Assembly (NCBI GenBank): GCA_014841835.1
Contig: JACYUQ010000002.1
Coordinates: 186,001 to 250,000 of the forward strand
Direction: 5' to 3'
From: Oxalobacteraceae sp. CFBP 13730
GTDB lineage: Bacteria > Pseudomonadota > Gammaproteobacteria > Burkholderiales > Burkholderiaceae_D
Length of the DNA stretch: 64,000 nt
The notes under the pieces: generated by a model
What the model saw: the letters and a program-made list of their open reading frames with translations, nothing else
The model's database searches: none
Told to the model about the DNA's origin: nothing
Translations under genes and position numbers: made by a program
In this document: positions 44,140-53,046 of the stretch, in pieces
Layout of the letters: the number at the start of each line of letters is the position of its first letter
Numbering within the stretch: the first letter of the stretch is position 1

Positions 44140-44158
44140 GCAAGGGGTGGGGTGACGA

Positions 44159-45871
44159 TCAGTTTGACGGAACGAGTTCAGCCTTGACCGTCGACGCGCC
44201 GCTGGTACCGCTGGTCGCAATCAGGACGAGCGATGCATTTTCCGGCCACAGGATCCGCACCGATTTTCCATCGACCAGGTCCCAGGTGTCGTGCGTGAAC
44301 GTGTCACCGGATTTGACTTGCAGGCGCAGCTTGGCGCCGCCGGTGGCGCTGACCGTCAAGTTCAGATAGGTGCCGGCCTTCGGCTTGGCCCATTTGACCG
44401 GTGTCAGACCAGTGTTATTGGCGTTCACGTAAACCGTCTTGGTCGTTGTTGCAGCAAACGAGAACTTCTGGGTAATCGGGTCGTAATCGCCCGTGCCAGT
44501 GCCGGACTGCCGGTACCAGCCCCCGCGCATTGACAAGATGTTCATGCTCTGCGGCACATTCCTTGCCGCAATCATGTCGCCGTTGCCGTCGATCCAGGAC
44601 TGCGCCGAGGTCACCTGACGCAGGCTCGCACGGATCTTGTCGAGCTGGTCGGCAACGGTGTTGTCCCAGCCTTTTGGCATCAGGTTGAAACCAGCATCGT
44701 TTTCGACATAAATCACGAATGGCGTACCCGTATTGCGGTCGACGACATAGGCACCGTACAACTTGAGTGTTTCAACGATCTTGCGCAGGTCAGGGTTGGC
44801 GATCCCACTGCTGTCGAAGCTTGGCGGCAGCATCAGCAGCGAGCCTTGCGGGATGGCGCCGGTATTGGCCGCTGCCGAATTGTCCGCTGACGTCGCCGGG
44901 AACACGTAGGCGGGCGTGCCGTCACCGTTGGCCAAACCGTTGAAGGTCAATGACATGGCGAGTGCGTGAGGATAGGCGGCAAGGCCGTCCTTGATTTCAT
45001 GCTTGCGGATCAGACCGGCAGAAGCGGGAATCCCGACCGCGCGTGCTCCCTGGTAATAGTGCGAAGGATCGCCCCAGCCAGTCCCGCCCAGCTTGCTCCA
45101 CGAGTACATCGCGGCAGTCCAGCGGCCATTCTGCTGCTTGAGCTGCCAGAACGAATGGACGATGTTCGTGACCGGATCGACGATATCGGCGTGACCGTCC
45201 GTGCCAGAGGCCGGCAATACGGATGCCGGCCAGCGAGGCAGGGTGATGACGCGGTTGCTGCCGCTGTCAGGATCAGCGACACCGACGGTGTTCGTGGCGG
45301 TCGATCCCGGGCCGACGACCGTCATCGGTGCGTCGGTCGCCGTGGCAAGGAAGACGCCGGTCGAATACGCGCCGGACGCGACGGTTGGAAAATAGCTGGA
45401 CTTCGGAATCACGAAGGTGCCGAACACCGGGTTGAGCGGGCGTGAGTTCCACAATGAGTTGGCTGCGTACGGGCGCAGATACGTGCCGAAGACGCCGTCG
45501 CCGGTGCTCGATGGTGTCGTCTGCCCCAGGGACGGGTTCGACGAGGGCAGCGCGGACGGGGTTGCCGAAGACGGTTCCGGCTGGCTGACCGAGGTCGCAT
45601 CGGGCGACGTAAGGCCGGGCACGACCGATTCGGTCGCTGGCAGATTGACGCTGGCCGTTGGTGCGGTCGACACCGGCGACGGGTTGGAGGCGCCGCTGCT
45701 GCTGGCGGTGGGCACGCTCACTGCAGGTGTCGGCGTAACGACGTTCGATACGGCCAGGGCAGCGTTTGCTGAATTGGTGTCGGCACCACCGCCGCCGCCG
45801 CAAGCCGCCAGCGATGTGCAAAGCAATGTGGAAACGACCTGCACGGTGACCGTGCGTGAAAAGAGTGTCAT
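44159..45871 (-). CDS. Secreted lipoprotein of unknown function, paralogue A
   Basis: Exported lipoprotein of 570 residues; function not recognised. The signal peptide ends in the lipobox SLAAC followed by GGGGG. A Ser/Thr/Pro/Ala-rich linker (about 30-125) precedes a conserved globular region. Notable segments are YLRPYAANSLWNSRPLNP, TNTVGVADPDSGSNRVI, DGHADIVDPVTNIVHSFWQLK and VGIPASAGLIRKHEIKDG followed by HALAMSL. The last resembles uncharacterised secreted proteins of actinobacteria and proteobacteria. The C-terminal 100 residues look like a beta-sandwich. A close paralogue lies at 47145-48740 with the same architecture. Its place in the eps locus suggests polymer binding or processing, which is inference; no catalytic motif is recognised. 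Confidence 0.75.
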   Translation of the reverse strand: MTLFSRTVTVQVVSTLLCTSLAACGGGGGADTNSANAALAVSNVVTPTPAVSVPTASSSGASNPSPVSTAPTASVNLPATESVVPGLTSPDATSVSQPEPSSATPSALPSSNPSLGQTTPSSTGDGVFGTYLRPYAANSLWNSRPLNPVFGTFVIPKSSYFPTVASGAYSTGVFLATATDAPMTVVGPGSTATNTVGVADPDSGSNRVITLPRWPASVLPASGTDGHADIVDPVTNIVHSFWQLKQQNGRWTAAMYSWSKLGGTGWGDPSHYYQGARAVGIPASAGLIRKHEIKDGLAAYPHALAMSLTFNGLANGDGTPAYVFPATSADNSAAANTGAIPQGSLLMLPPSFDSSGIANPDLRKIVETLKLYGAYVVDRNTGTPFVIYVENDAGFNLMPKGWDNTVADQLDKIRASLRQVTSAQSWIDGNGDMIAARNVPQSMNILSMRGGWYRQSGTGTGDYDPITQKFSFAATTTKTVYVNANNTGLTPVKWAKPKAGTYLNLTVSATGGAKLRLQVKSGDTFTHDTWDLVDGKSVRILWPENASLVLIATSGTSGASTVKAELVPSN

Positions 45872-46371
45872 ATCGGTATCTTCAATATCAGGGAGGATCG
45901 GATGCGTATCAGGCTCTTCTCTCTCAGCCTGTCAGATGCCATGAATATTACTGTAGGGAAAAGAATTCCACACGGCAAATAAAAGTTATATGCACTAATT
46001 TTGGGTATTTGCAACAGAAGATTGCCCTTCTTGCTATGGGCATTAAAAAAGTGATACCGCCTGACGTTGTCGAATTGAAATGCGAAACTTAAAGCAATTG
46101 TTTTTCTTTAAATGAAGAATTGGCGATGTGTCTTTACTGCAAAGAAAACTCGTGGTGTCTTTACCGTGAGAAAGGTATTAACAGTATTGACAGCGCTGCC
46201 GAATGAAATTTCTCGTGCCAATCAATTCGATCGGCACGAATGACAATGGCTTGAAAGTATTCAATACGCGCGCAAGACGCGCGGCTCGCTGCCGCGGAGA
46301 GAAACGCGGTAAGATGTTGAAGTTACAACAAACATGAGGCGGTCGGGGCTCGCCTGGCCGTGAGGAAAATG
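45872..46371. other. AT-rich divergent spacer between lipoprotein A and the lower-GC gene
   Basis: About 500 bases, markedly AT-richer than the rest of the window, without a supportable gene. A stem TCGTGCC/GGCACGA with a 13-base loop lies near 46213-46239. Divergent promoters for both neighbours must lie here. The composition suggests horizontally acquired or silenced DNA. Confidence 0.5.
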
Positions 46372-47136
46372 ATGTCTCACCCAAGAAAACCCAATGTGAT
46401 CCTGATGTCGGCGACGATCACGCCATCGAAGGACATGCCCGGTTCAACACGCATGGACCCTGCGATCCGGATGAACGACTACATCGAAGCGCTTCGGTAT
46501 TACGAGGCAGTCGCACCGGAAGTCGCCGATCGCATCGTGTTTCTCGAAAACTCGGACACCGATCTGACCCCGTTGAAAAATGCGCTGCAGCGCAAGTCGT
46601 TCAAGAACGTGGAATTCATCAGCGTCAGTTCCGATTACCCGCCGTCACGCGGCAAGGGCTATGGCGAATTCAGGATGTTTGACGAAGGTCTGCTCGCCAG
46701 TCATGTCATCAAGCCGGATGATCACATCTGGAAAGTTACTGGCAGATTGAAGATTTTGAATATCGAGCAATTGATTTGCTCAGCGCCCGCCGATTACGAG
46801 GTGTATTGCGATCTGCGCGACGTGCCGTTCATCGGCGAGTCCCTGGGCGGGAATCTGTGGATGGAATTGCGGACATTTGCCTTCCGTCGCGACGCCTACG
46901 ATCGCTATTTCCGGGGAGAGTTTTCCAAATCGTTCGTGCTCGAAAAGAAATTCTTTCAAACGATGAACGAGGCGCTGCAGACATCCGACGCACAGATCAT
47001 CCCGCGTTTCCGGGTGCAGCCCATCATCGATGGCTATTCCGGCTATTCGAATGCGAATTACCGCAGTACGGGTTACAGGGCAAAAGAAAAACTACGGATG
47101 ATCGCCCGCAAGATCGCGCCGGGACTCTGGTTGTAA
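46372..47136 (+). CDS. Putative glycan-locus protein, glycosyltransferase-like, lower GC
   Basis: Protein of about 254 residues of unknown function. The pattern NDYIEALRYYEAV, RIVFLENSDTDL, SRGKGYGEFRMFDEGL and WKVTGRLKILN recalls an uncharacterised family of polysaccharide-locus proteins that look like GT-A transferases, with acceptor or sugar handling in the KGYGE and TGR segments. No classical DxD is seen, though the ENSDTD stretch is acidic. The gene uses more A/T-ending codons than its neighbours, which suggests later acquisition. The ATG at 46372 is chosen because AGG lies about six bases upstream; 46369 and a GTG at 46360 are alternatives. It is transcribed opposite to the two flanking paralogous lipoprotein genes. 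Confidence 0.65.
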   Translation: MSHPRKPNVILMSATITPSKDMPGSTRMDPAIRMNDYIEALRYYEAVAPEVADRIVFLENSDTDLTPLKNALQRKSFKNVEFISVSSDYPPSRGKGYGEFRMFDEGLLASHVIKPDDHIWKVTGRLKILNIEQLICSAPADYEVYCDLRDVPFIGESLGGNLWMELRTFAFRRDAYDRYFRGEFSKSFVLEKKFFQTMNEALQTSDAQIIPRFRVQPIIDGYSGYSNANYRSTGYRAKEKLRMIARKIAPGLWL

Positions 47137-47144
47137 TCGAGCCT

Positions 47145-48740
47145 TTATTTACGTCGCGGCAGTTTGACGAGCGAAGCCTTGACGGACGAGGGTCCACTGG
47201 CGCCGCTTGTGGCCGTGAGGGTAAATTTGGCGTCCGCAGGCCACACGAAGCGCCGCGATTGTCCGTTCGCGAGGTCCCGGGTGTCCTGCACCATCACGTT
47301 GTTGCTGCGCACCTGCAGCCGCAATGTGGCGCCGCCGCTTGCACTGACCGAGAACTGGACGTGGGTGCCTGCCTGCGGCTTTGCCCATGTCACGGGCGTC
47401 ATGCCGGCATTGCTTGCATTCACATACACGGTCTTGCCGGTCGCCGCCTCGAACGCCAGGTGCTGTTCGAGGGTGTCGTAGGCGGCTGAACCCGTACCCG
47501 ATTGCCGTGACCATGGGCCCCGCATCGACAGCACGTTCATGTTCTGCTGCGCCTTGATTGCCGCAGTTGCCGTGTTCCCATTGCCGTCGAGCCAGCCCTG
47601 CACCGACGTCACCTGGCGCAGGCCCGCACGAATCAGATCGAGCTGGCTGGCGACCTCGTTGTCCCAGCCCTTGGGCATCAGGTTGAAGCCGGCGTCGTTC
47701 TCGGCATAGATCACGAACGGCGTGCCGGTGTTGTAGTCGACGACATACGCGCCGTACAACTTGAGGGTCTCGACGATCTTCCTGAGGTCGGGACTGGTGA
47801 TGGCGCTGCTGTCGAAGCCGGGCGGCAGCATCAGCAGCGCGCCTTGCGGGATGGCGCCGGTATTGGCGGCTGCCGTGTTATCGGCCGAGGTGGCGGGAAA
47901 GATATAGGCCGGACCCGTGACGCCGTTGGCCAGGCCATTCTTGGTCAGCGACATGGCCAGCGCATGCCGATACGTGGCGCTTCCATCCTTGATCTCGTGC
48001 TTGCGGATCAGACCTGCCGAAGCGGGAATGCCGACCGCGCGGGCGCCCTGATAATAGTGCGCGGGATCGCCCCAGCCATTGCCGGACAGCTTGCTCCACG
48101 AATACAGGGCGGCGGTCCAGCGGCCATCTTTCTGTTTCAATTGCCAGAATGAGTGGATGATATTGGTCACCGGGTCGACGATGTCGGCATGGCCGTCCGT
48201 GCCCGCAGCCGGCAACACACCCGCAGGCCAGCGTGGAATCGTGATGACACGGTTGCCGTTGTTGTCAGGGTCGGCAACACCCACCGTGTTGCTGTCGGTG
48301 GAACCCGGACCGACCACCGTCATCGGCTTGTCCGTTGCCGCTGCCAGGAAGACGCCGGTCGAATAGGCGCCCGATGCAACGGTCGGAAAGTAGCTCGACT
48401 TGGGGATGACGAAGGTGCCAAAGGTCGGGTTGAGCGGCCGCGCGTTCCACAAGGACGTGGCCGCGTAAGGGCGCAGATAATTGCCGAACGCGGCAGCGCG
48501 CGCACCCGCGTCCGGGGCCGTTCTTGCCGCGCTGGTCTGGACCACCGTGGCCGCGTGCACGGACGCCGGGATGGCACTGCCCGCTTGCTGTACGGGCCGG
48601 TCGCCACCGGTGGCTGGCGCTGCGTGGGACAGGGTGGCCGACAGGTCCGGGGCGGAGCCAGCGCCGTCGCAGGCGGCGAGCGCCGTGCAGACCAGGGCCG
48701 GAAGCAGGCGCGGTATCAGCGCGTTGGGTAAGAATGTCAT
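47145..48740 (-). CDS. Secreted lipoprotein of unknown function, paralogue B
   Basis: Exported lipoprotein of 531 residues, clearly homologous to the product of 44159-45871. The lipobox is ALAAC followed by DGAG. The linker (about 25-85) is shorter than in paralogue A and has different composition, while the globular region is strongly conserved: YLRPYAATSLWNARPLNP, DGHADIVDPVTNIIHSFWQLK, VGIPASAGLIRKHEIKDG and LNMLSMRG-type sequence near residue 430. The C-terminus is basic (KLPRRK). Its stop lies eight bases from the convergent stop of the lower-GC gene. The pair probably arose by duplication, later split by insertion of that gene. Function unknown. Confidence 0.75.
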   Translation of the reverse strand: MTFLPNALIPRLLPALVCTALAACDGAGSAPDLSATLSHAAPATGGDRPVQQAGSAIPASVHAATVVQTSAARTAPDAGARAAAFGNYLRPYAATSLWNARPLNPTFGTFVIPKSSYFPTVASGAYSTGVFLAAATDKPMTVVGPGSTDSNTVGVADPDNNGNRVITIPRWPAGVLPAAGTDGHADIVDPVTNIIHSFWQLKQKDGRWTAALYSWSKLSGNGWGDPAHYYQGARAVGIPASAGLIRKHEIKDGSATYRHALAMSLTKNGLANGVTGPAYIFPATSADNTAAANTGAIPQGALLMLPPGFDSSAITSPDLRKIVETLKLYGAYVVDYNTGTPFVIYAENDAGFNLMPKGWDNEVASQLDLIRAGLRQVTSVQGWLDGNGNTATAAIKAQQNMNVLSMRGPWSRQSGTGSAAYDTLEQHLAFEAATGKTVYVNASNAGMTPVTWAKPQAGTHVQFSVSASGGATLRLQVRSNNVMVQDTRDLANGQSRRFVWPADAKFTLTATSGASGPSSVKASLVKLPRRK

Positions 48741-48764
48741 CGTGCTCCAGTCAGAATGCAGTCG

Positions 48765-48791
48765 TGCCCGGCGCAGTGCACACGCCGGGCA
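48765..48791. terminator. Nine-base-pair hairpin downstream of thyA
   Basis: TGCCCGGCG, nine-base loop, CGCCGGGCA, between the thyA stop (48804) and the start of lipoprotein B (48740). There is no strong U-tract, but the stem is long. It probably separates thyA transcription from the eps-side gene. Confidence 0.45.
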
Positions 48792-48803
48792 ACGCCAGGC
48801 CGG

Positions 48804-49598
48804 TCAGACGGCAACCGGCGCCTTGATTCCCGGATGCGGGTCATAGCCGGTGATCTCGAAATCCTCGAAGCGGTAGTCGAACAGCGAGTCCGGCTTGCGC
48901 TTGATGACCAGTTGCGGCAGCGCGCGCATGTCGCGCGACAGTTGCAGGTCAACCTGGTCCATGTGGTTGGCGTACAGGTGGCAATCGCCCCCGGTCCAGA
49001 TGAAGTCGCCGACTTCCAGGCCCGCCTGCTGGGCCATCATGTGGGTCAGGATCGCATACGAGGCGATATTGAATGGCACACCCAGGAAGATATCGGCGCT
49101 GCGCTGGTACAGCTGGCACGACAGCTTGCCGTCGGCCACGTAGAACTGGAACAGCGCATGGCACGGCGGCAGCTTCATCGACGGCACGTCCGCCACGTTC
49201 CAGGCGGAGACGATCATGCGGCGCGAATCGGGCGTGGTGCGGATTTGCTCGAGCACCTGCGCGATCTGGTCGATGTGCTCGCCGGTGGGTGTTGGCCAGT
49301 TGCGCCACTGGTAACCGTACACCGGGCCCAAGTTGCCATCGGCGTCGGCCCATTCGTCCCAGATCGATACCCCGTTTTCTTTCAGGTACGCGATATTGGT
49401 CGAACCCTGCAGGAACCAGATCAGTTCATGGATGATCGACTTCAGGTGCACTTTCTTGGTCGTCAGGAGCGGAAAGCCTTCCTGCAGATCAAAGCGCATC
49501 TGGTAGCCGAACACCGAGCGGGTGCCGGTGCCGGTGCGGTCGGTTTTGGTGGCGCCATGCTGCTGGACATGGCGCATGAAGTCGAGATATTGGCGCAT
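48804..49598 (-). CDS. thyA: Thymidylate synthase
   Basis: Methylates dUMP to dTMP using methylene-tetrahydrofolate. At 264 residues it matches the Escherichia coli enzyme length, and the catalytic Cys falls at residue 146 in [11 protein letters not shown], the same number. [11 protein letters not shown] (dUMP phosphate loop), [39 protein letters not shown] and [10 protein letters not shown] are all intact. It lies 41 bases downstream of the threonine aldolase gene on the same strand. Its usual partner folA is on the same strand beyond the exopolysaccharide locus. Confidence 0.98.
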   Translation of the reverse strand: MRQYLDFMRHVQQHGATKTDRTGTGTRSVFGYQMRFDLQEGFPLLTTKKVHLKSIIHELIWFLQGSTNIAYLKENGVSIWDEWADADGNLGPVYGYQWRNWPTPTGEHIDQIAQVLEQIRTTPDSRRMIVSAWNVADVPSMKLPPCHALFQFYVADGKLSCQLYQRSADIFLGVPFNIASYAILTHMMAQQAGLEVGDFIWTGGDCHLYANHMDQVDLQLSRDMRALPQLVIKRKPDSLFDYRFEDFEITGYDPHPGIKAPVAV

Positions 49599-49639
49599 TG
49601 CGGGTTGTGTGATGAAGGAACTAACAACCCGTCATTCTA

Positions 49640-50773
49640 TCATCCGGTGCAAACGGGGTCGCTTGAGGCGCTGTGGCCGGCAGCCGGTGGCGCGGTCAGG
49701 CAATCGGCAAAACGCTGCAACGCCAGGCGCAGCGCGTCATCCGGCATCGCCACCAGGTTGTCACCCACATAGATTTCGACGACGCTGGTGTCGGGCAGCG
49801 CGCCGTGGGCGGCGCGGTTGTACAGCCAGATGCCATGCTCGGCCGCCAGCGCGTCGCGGATCGCCAGCGCATGATCGCGCGATACAGGCAGATGCAGGTG
49901 CAGCATATTCGCCTGCGGCGTGGCCGGGTTCACGCGGATCGCCGGGTGCGCGCGCAGCGCGGCATACAAGTGCTGCGTGCGCCTGAAATAATCGGGCATG
50001 GCCGCCAGGCGCGCGTCGAAGTCCATCGCGGCGGCCACCACGTACGGGGTGCGGTGAATCACATTGCCGCCCTGGCGGCGGAACCATTCCGCGCAGCGCG
50101 CGACAAACTCGCTGCTGCCGGCCAGCATCGCACCACCCAGGCCACCGAGGCCCTTGTACAGCGACACATACACCGAATCGAAGCCGGCCGCGATCTGCGC
50201 GGCGCTGCGCTCGTACCCAGCCGCCGCTTCCCAGAGGCGCGCACCGTCCATGTGCAGGTGGATCCCGCGCTCACGGCAGCCGCGCTTGATCGCCTCGAGT
50301 TCGTCCCAGGGCGACAACTGGCCGCCGATCTCGCGCATGGGAATCTCGAGGCCCACGGCGCCCAGGCGGTCCGGTACCGCCAGCAGGTCGGTGGCCGACC
50401 ATGGCCGGTGCCGGTCGCCCACGGGCAGCGCCTGGAAGTGATCCAGCAACTGGTAGTTGGCGCGCTCGTGGACGAAGATGTGCGAGGTCGGGTGCAGCGC
50501 CACCAGGCGGCTGGCGCGCTCGAGGCAGGCCAGGCGCAGCGCCGTCACCTGCGCCATCGTGCCGCTGACGCAGAACACGGCGGCCTCGAAGCCGAGCGTG
50601 GCGGCCACCTTCGCTTCGAACGATTGAATCAGGTCGCCATTGCCATACACGTCGTGATCGATGTCGTGCTGCTCGCACCAGGCGGCCATCGCTGCGAAGT
50701 GTTCGGCAGGACGGCGCTGGCGGTGGCCGGGGAAGATGGTATGGCAGCGGCGCTGCAGGGCGGATTCTGACAA
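49640..50773 (-). CDS. Low-specificity threonine aldolase / beta-eliminating lyase
   Basis: PLP-dependent cytoplasmic enzyme of 377 residues that cleaves threonine or allo-threonine to glycine and acetaldehyde. The PLP Lys is in SVYVSLYKGLGGLGGAM near residue 205, preceded by HMDGARLWEAAAGY with the cofactor-binding Asp. VYGNGDLIQSFEAKVA and FCVSGTMAQVTALRLAC are family motifs of the N-terminal part. GNVIHRTPYV is conserved after the lysine. Stereospecificity cannot be read from sequence. It is followed by thyA at a short distance; glycine supply to one-carbon metabolism would be a sensible link, but this is inference. Confidence 0.9.
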   Translation of the reverse strand: MSESALQRRCHTIFPGHRQRRPAEHFAAMAAWCEQHDIDHDVYGNGDLIQSFEAKVAATLGFEAAVFCVSGTMAQVTALRLACLERASRLVALHPTSHIFVHERANYQLLDHFQALPVGDRHRPWSATDLLAVPDRLGAVGLEIPMREIGGQLSPWDELEAIKRGCRERGIHLHMDGARLWEAAAGYERSAAQIAAGFDSVYVSLYKGLGGLGGAMLAGSSEFVARCAEWFRRQGGNVIHRTPYVVAAAMDFDARLAAMPDYFRRTQHLYAALRAHPAIRVNPATPQANMLHLHLPVSRDHALAIRDALAAEHGIWLYNRAAHGALPDTSVVEIYVGDNLVAMPDDALRLALQRFADCLTAPPAAGHSASSDPVCTG

Positions 50774-50830
50774 GATGCACTCCGAAGGGACAGGAGCGCT
50801 ACTCTACACCGCGCCGGGAAGGCAAAGGAA

Positions 50831-50854
50831 GCGCCCGGCCGGATGGCCGGGTGC
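50831..50854 (-). terminator. Hairpin terminator after the chemotaxis receptor gene
   Basis: On the minus strand, GCACCCGGCC, loop ATCC, GGCCGGGCGC (one internal mismatch) is followed by TTCCTTTGCC. It lies 11 bases after the stop at 50866. Confidence 0.6.
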
Positions 50855-50865
50855 AGGACGGCGGA

Positions 50866-52902
50866 TCAGCCGTGGGTCAGGGCCGTGCGGCGCGGGGCCG
50901 GTGCCGGTGCATCGTAGCCGAGGCTCGGGCCGTCTTCGGCCAGGCGGAAGCTGCGCACCGAGCGGGCGAGGGCATCGGCCTGCTCGTGCATTGCCTGCGC
51001 GGCGGCACTGGCTTCCTCGACCAGCGCGGCGTTCTGCTGCGTGGTCGTGTCCATCTCGACCACGGCGCGGTTGACTTCCTCGATGCCCTGGGTCTGCTCC
51101 TGGCTGGCGTTGCTGATCTCGGCCATGATGGCGGTGACGCGCTGCACGCTCGTGAGCACCTCCTGCATCGTGGTGCCCGCTTGCGCCACCAGCGCGCTGC
51201 CGGCGCCGACTTCCTGGTTCGAGGCGTCGATCAGGCCCTTGATTTCCTTGGCCGCTGCCGCCGAGCGCTGTGCCAGATTGCGCACTTCGGACGCCACGAC
51301 CGCAAAGCCGCGACCCTGTTCGCCGGCGCGCGCTGCTTCGACGGCCGCGTTCAGGGCCAGGATATTGGTCTGGAACGCGATGCCATCGATGACGCTCGTG
51401 ATGTCCGAAATCTTGCGCGAGGCGACCGTGATCGAATCCATGCGGGCGACCACTTGCGAGACCGTGTCGCCACCTTTCTGCGCCACATCTGATGCGGTGC
51501 GGGCAAATTCATTGGCCTGACGCGCATTGTCGGCGTTCTGGCGCACGGTCGTGGTCAGCTCGTCCATCGACGACGCGGTGGTGGCCAGGCTGGCCGCCTG
51601 TTCCTCGGTGCGGCTGCACAGGTCCAGGTTGCCGGTCGAGATCTGCTGCGACGCTGCAGCAATGTGCTCGGCGCCGTCGCGTACCTTGCCGACCACGCCC
51701 GACAGGCTCTCGCCGATGTCGTTGATGGCAACGGTCAGGCGACCGATTTCGTCATTGTTGCGGGGCGCGATCCGGGCGGTCAGGTCGCCACCGGCGATGC
51801 GGCGTGCCACTTCTTCGACTGCCGCCAGTGGACGCGTCACCGTCGAACGCACCAGCAGATACAGCAGCGTTGCCAGTACGGCCAGTGCGGCAATGCCAAA
51901 CAGGATGAAGCGGTTGCGCAGCTGGGTTGCGGCGGCGGTGATCTCGTCGACATATGTGCCACCGGCGATGACCCAGTTCCAGTCCTTCATGTGCGTGTAG
52001 GCCGCAAATTTCTCGCGCGCGCCGGTATCGCCCGGGTTTTGCCATTCGTAGCGCACCGTGCCTTCCTTTTTCTCGAGCATTTCCTTGACGAACTCGTGAC
52101 CATTGGCCGATTTGCTGTCGAGGATATTCTTGCCTTCGCTCTTCGGGTGCACGATCAAATCGCCATAGGTCTTGCCTGGCGCTGCCGACAGCACGTAGAA
52201 GTAGCCGCTGTCGCCGACCTTGATTGCATTGATGCGTTCCTTGAGGAACGCGATGTCCTTGCTGATGTTGACGCCCACGTAGAGCGCGCCGACGACCTTG
52301 CCGGCGGCGTCGCGCACCGGCTCGTACTGGGTGATGAACTGCTTGCCGAACAGCGTGGCCAGGCCGACGTAGGTGCGGCCTTCGCGCAGTGCGGCGTAGG
52401 CCGGCGCCGTCTTGTCCAGGGCCGTGCCGACGGCGCGCTCGCCATTTTCCTTCTTGACCGACGTGGTCACGCGCACGAAGTCGTCGCCGGCGACGGCGAA
52501 CACGGTGGCGTTGGCGCCGGTGCGCTCGGTAAAGCTGTCCGGTACGGCGAAGTCGAGGTTCAGTGGTTTGCCGTCCACACTCAGTGTCGGCACCTGGCGA
52601 CCGCCGATGTCCACGGTGGTGGCTTCGTCGAGCGTGTACGCGCCGGTCAGCCCGGAACTGAAGATGCGGCCGAAGCTGACGGCCTGGCTCGACACGGTTT
52701 TGTTGAACAGCTCGACGGTATTGGATACACCCTTGAGCTCACTCGCCACGCTTTGCATGGCGCGCTGTTCCAGCATGCTGGAGGTGGAGAGGGTGATCGT
52801 CCCGATCAGGATGGCCAGGATGACCGCTGCCAGGGAGAATGTGACCACGCTGATACGGGTGCCGACATTCCAGCTGGCTAAACTATATTTTTGGTTGCTC
52901 AT
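50866..52902 (-). CDS. Methyl-accepting chemotaxis protein with periplasmic Cache-type sensor
   Basis: Transmembrane chemoreceptor of 678 residues. TM1 is at about residues 16-36 and TM2 at about 330-352. The long periplasmic domain contains [28 protein letters not shown] and [21 protein letters not shown], typical of Cache_3-Cache_2 sensors for small organic ligands. HAMP follows ([23 protein letters not shown]). The signalling hairpin is [43 protein letters not shown]. The C-terminus is not a CheR pentapeptide. The start at 52902 (MSNQKYSL) is chosen over 52959 because the extra lead is unlike the family. It is transcribed alone. Confidence 0.92.
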   Translation of the reverse strand: MSNQKYSLASWNVGTRISVVTFSLAAVILAILIGTITLSTSSMLEQRAMQSVASELKGVSNTVELFNKTVSSQAVSFGRIFSSGLTGAYTLDEATTVDIGGRQVPTLSVDGKPLNLDFAVPDSFTERTGANATVFAVAGDDFVRVTTSVKKENGERAVGTALDKTAPAYAALREGRTYVGLATLFGKQFITQYEPVRDAAGKVVGALYVGVNISKDIAFLKERINAIKVGDSGYFYVLSAAPGKTYGDLIVHPKSEGKNILDSKSANGHEFVKEMLEKKEGTVRYEWQNPGDTGAREKFAAYTHMKDWNWVIAGGTYVDEITAAATQLRNRFILFGIAALAVLATLLYLLVRSTVTRPLAAVEEVARRIAGGDLTARIAPRNNDEIGRLTVAINDIGESLSGVVGKVRDGAEHIAAASQQISTGNLDLCSRTEEQAASLATTASSMDELTTTVRQNADNARQANEFARTASDVAQKGGDTVSQVVARMDSITVASRKISDITSVIDGIAFQTNILALNAAVEAARAGEQGRGFAVVASEVRNLAQRSAAAAKEIKGLIDASNQEVGAGSALVAQAGTTMQEVLTSVQRVTAIMAEISNASQEQTQGIEEVNRAVVEMDTTTQQNAALVEEASAAAQAMHEQADALARSVRSFRLAEDGPSLGYDAPAPAPRRTALTHG

Positions 52903-53046
52903 GATAGTTGAGTGGTGATGGAAGGTATAACCCCGGATCATACTCGCCAATCTTTTCATGAGGCAATAATTAGTGACTTTTCGCAGTTTTCATTGTGCGT
53001 CAATGCAACGGAATGTGACATGAATTCACGGTTGGCTAACGCGCGG

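Larger units (their letters stand above)
43598..44158. other. Spacer of about 560 bases with palindrome and terminator
   Basis: An AT-rich part (about 43715-43810) carries a palindrome that probably belongs to the promoter of the minus-strand glycosyltransferase arm. The GC-rich part (about 43830-44060) has open frames on both strands that resemble no family I know and may be a gene relic. A terminator sits at the right end. No supported gene. Confidence 0.5.
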
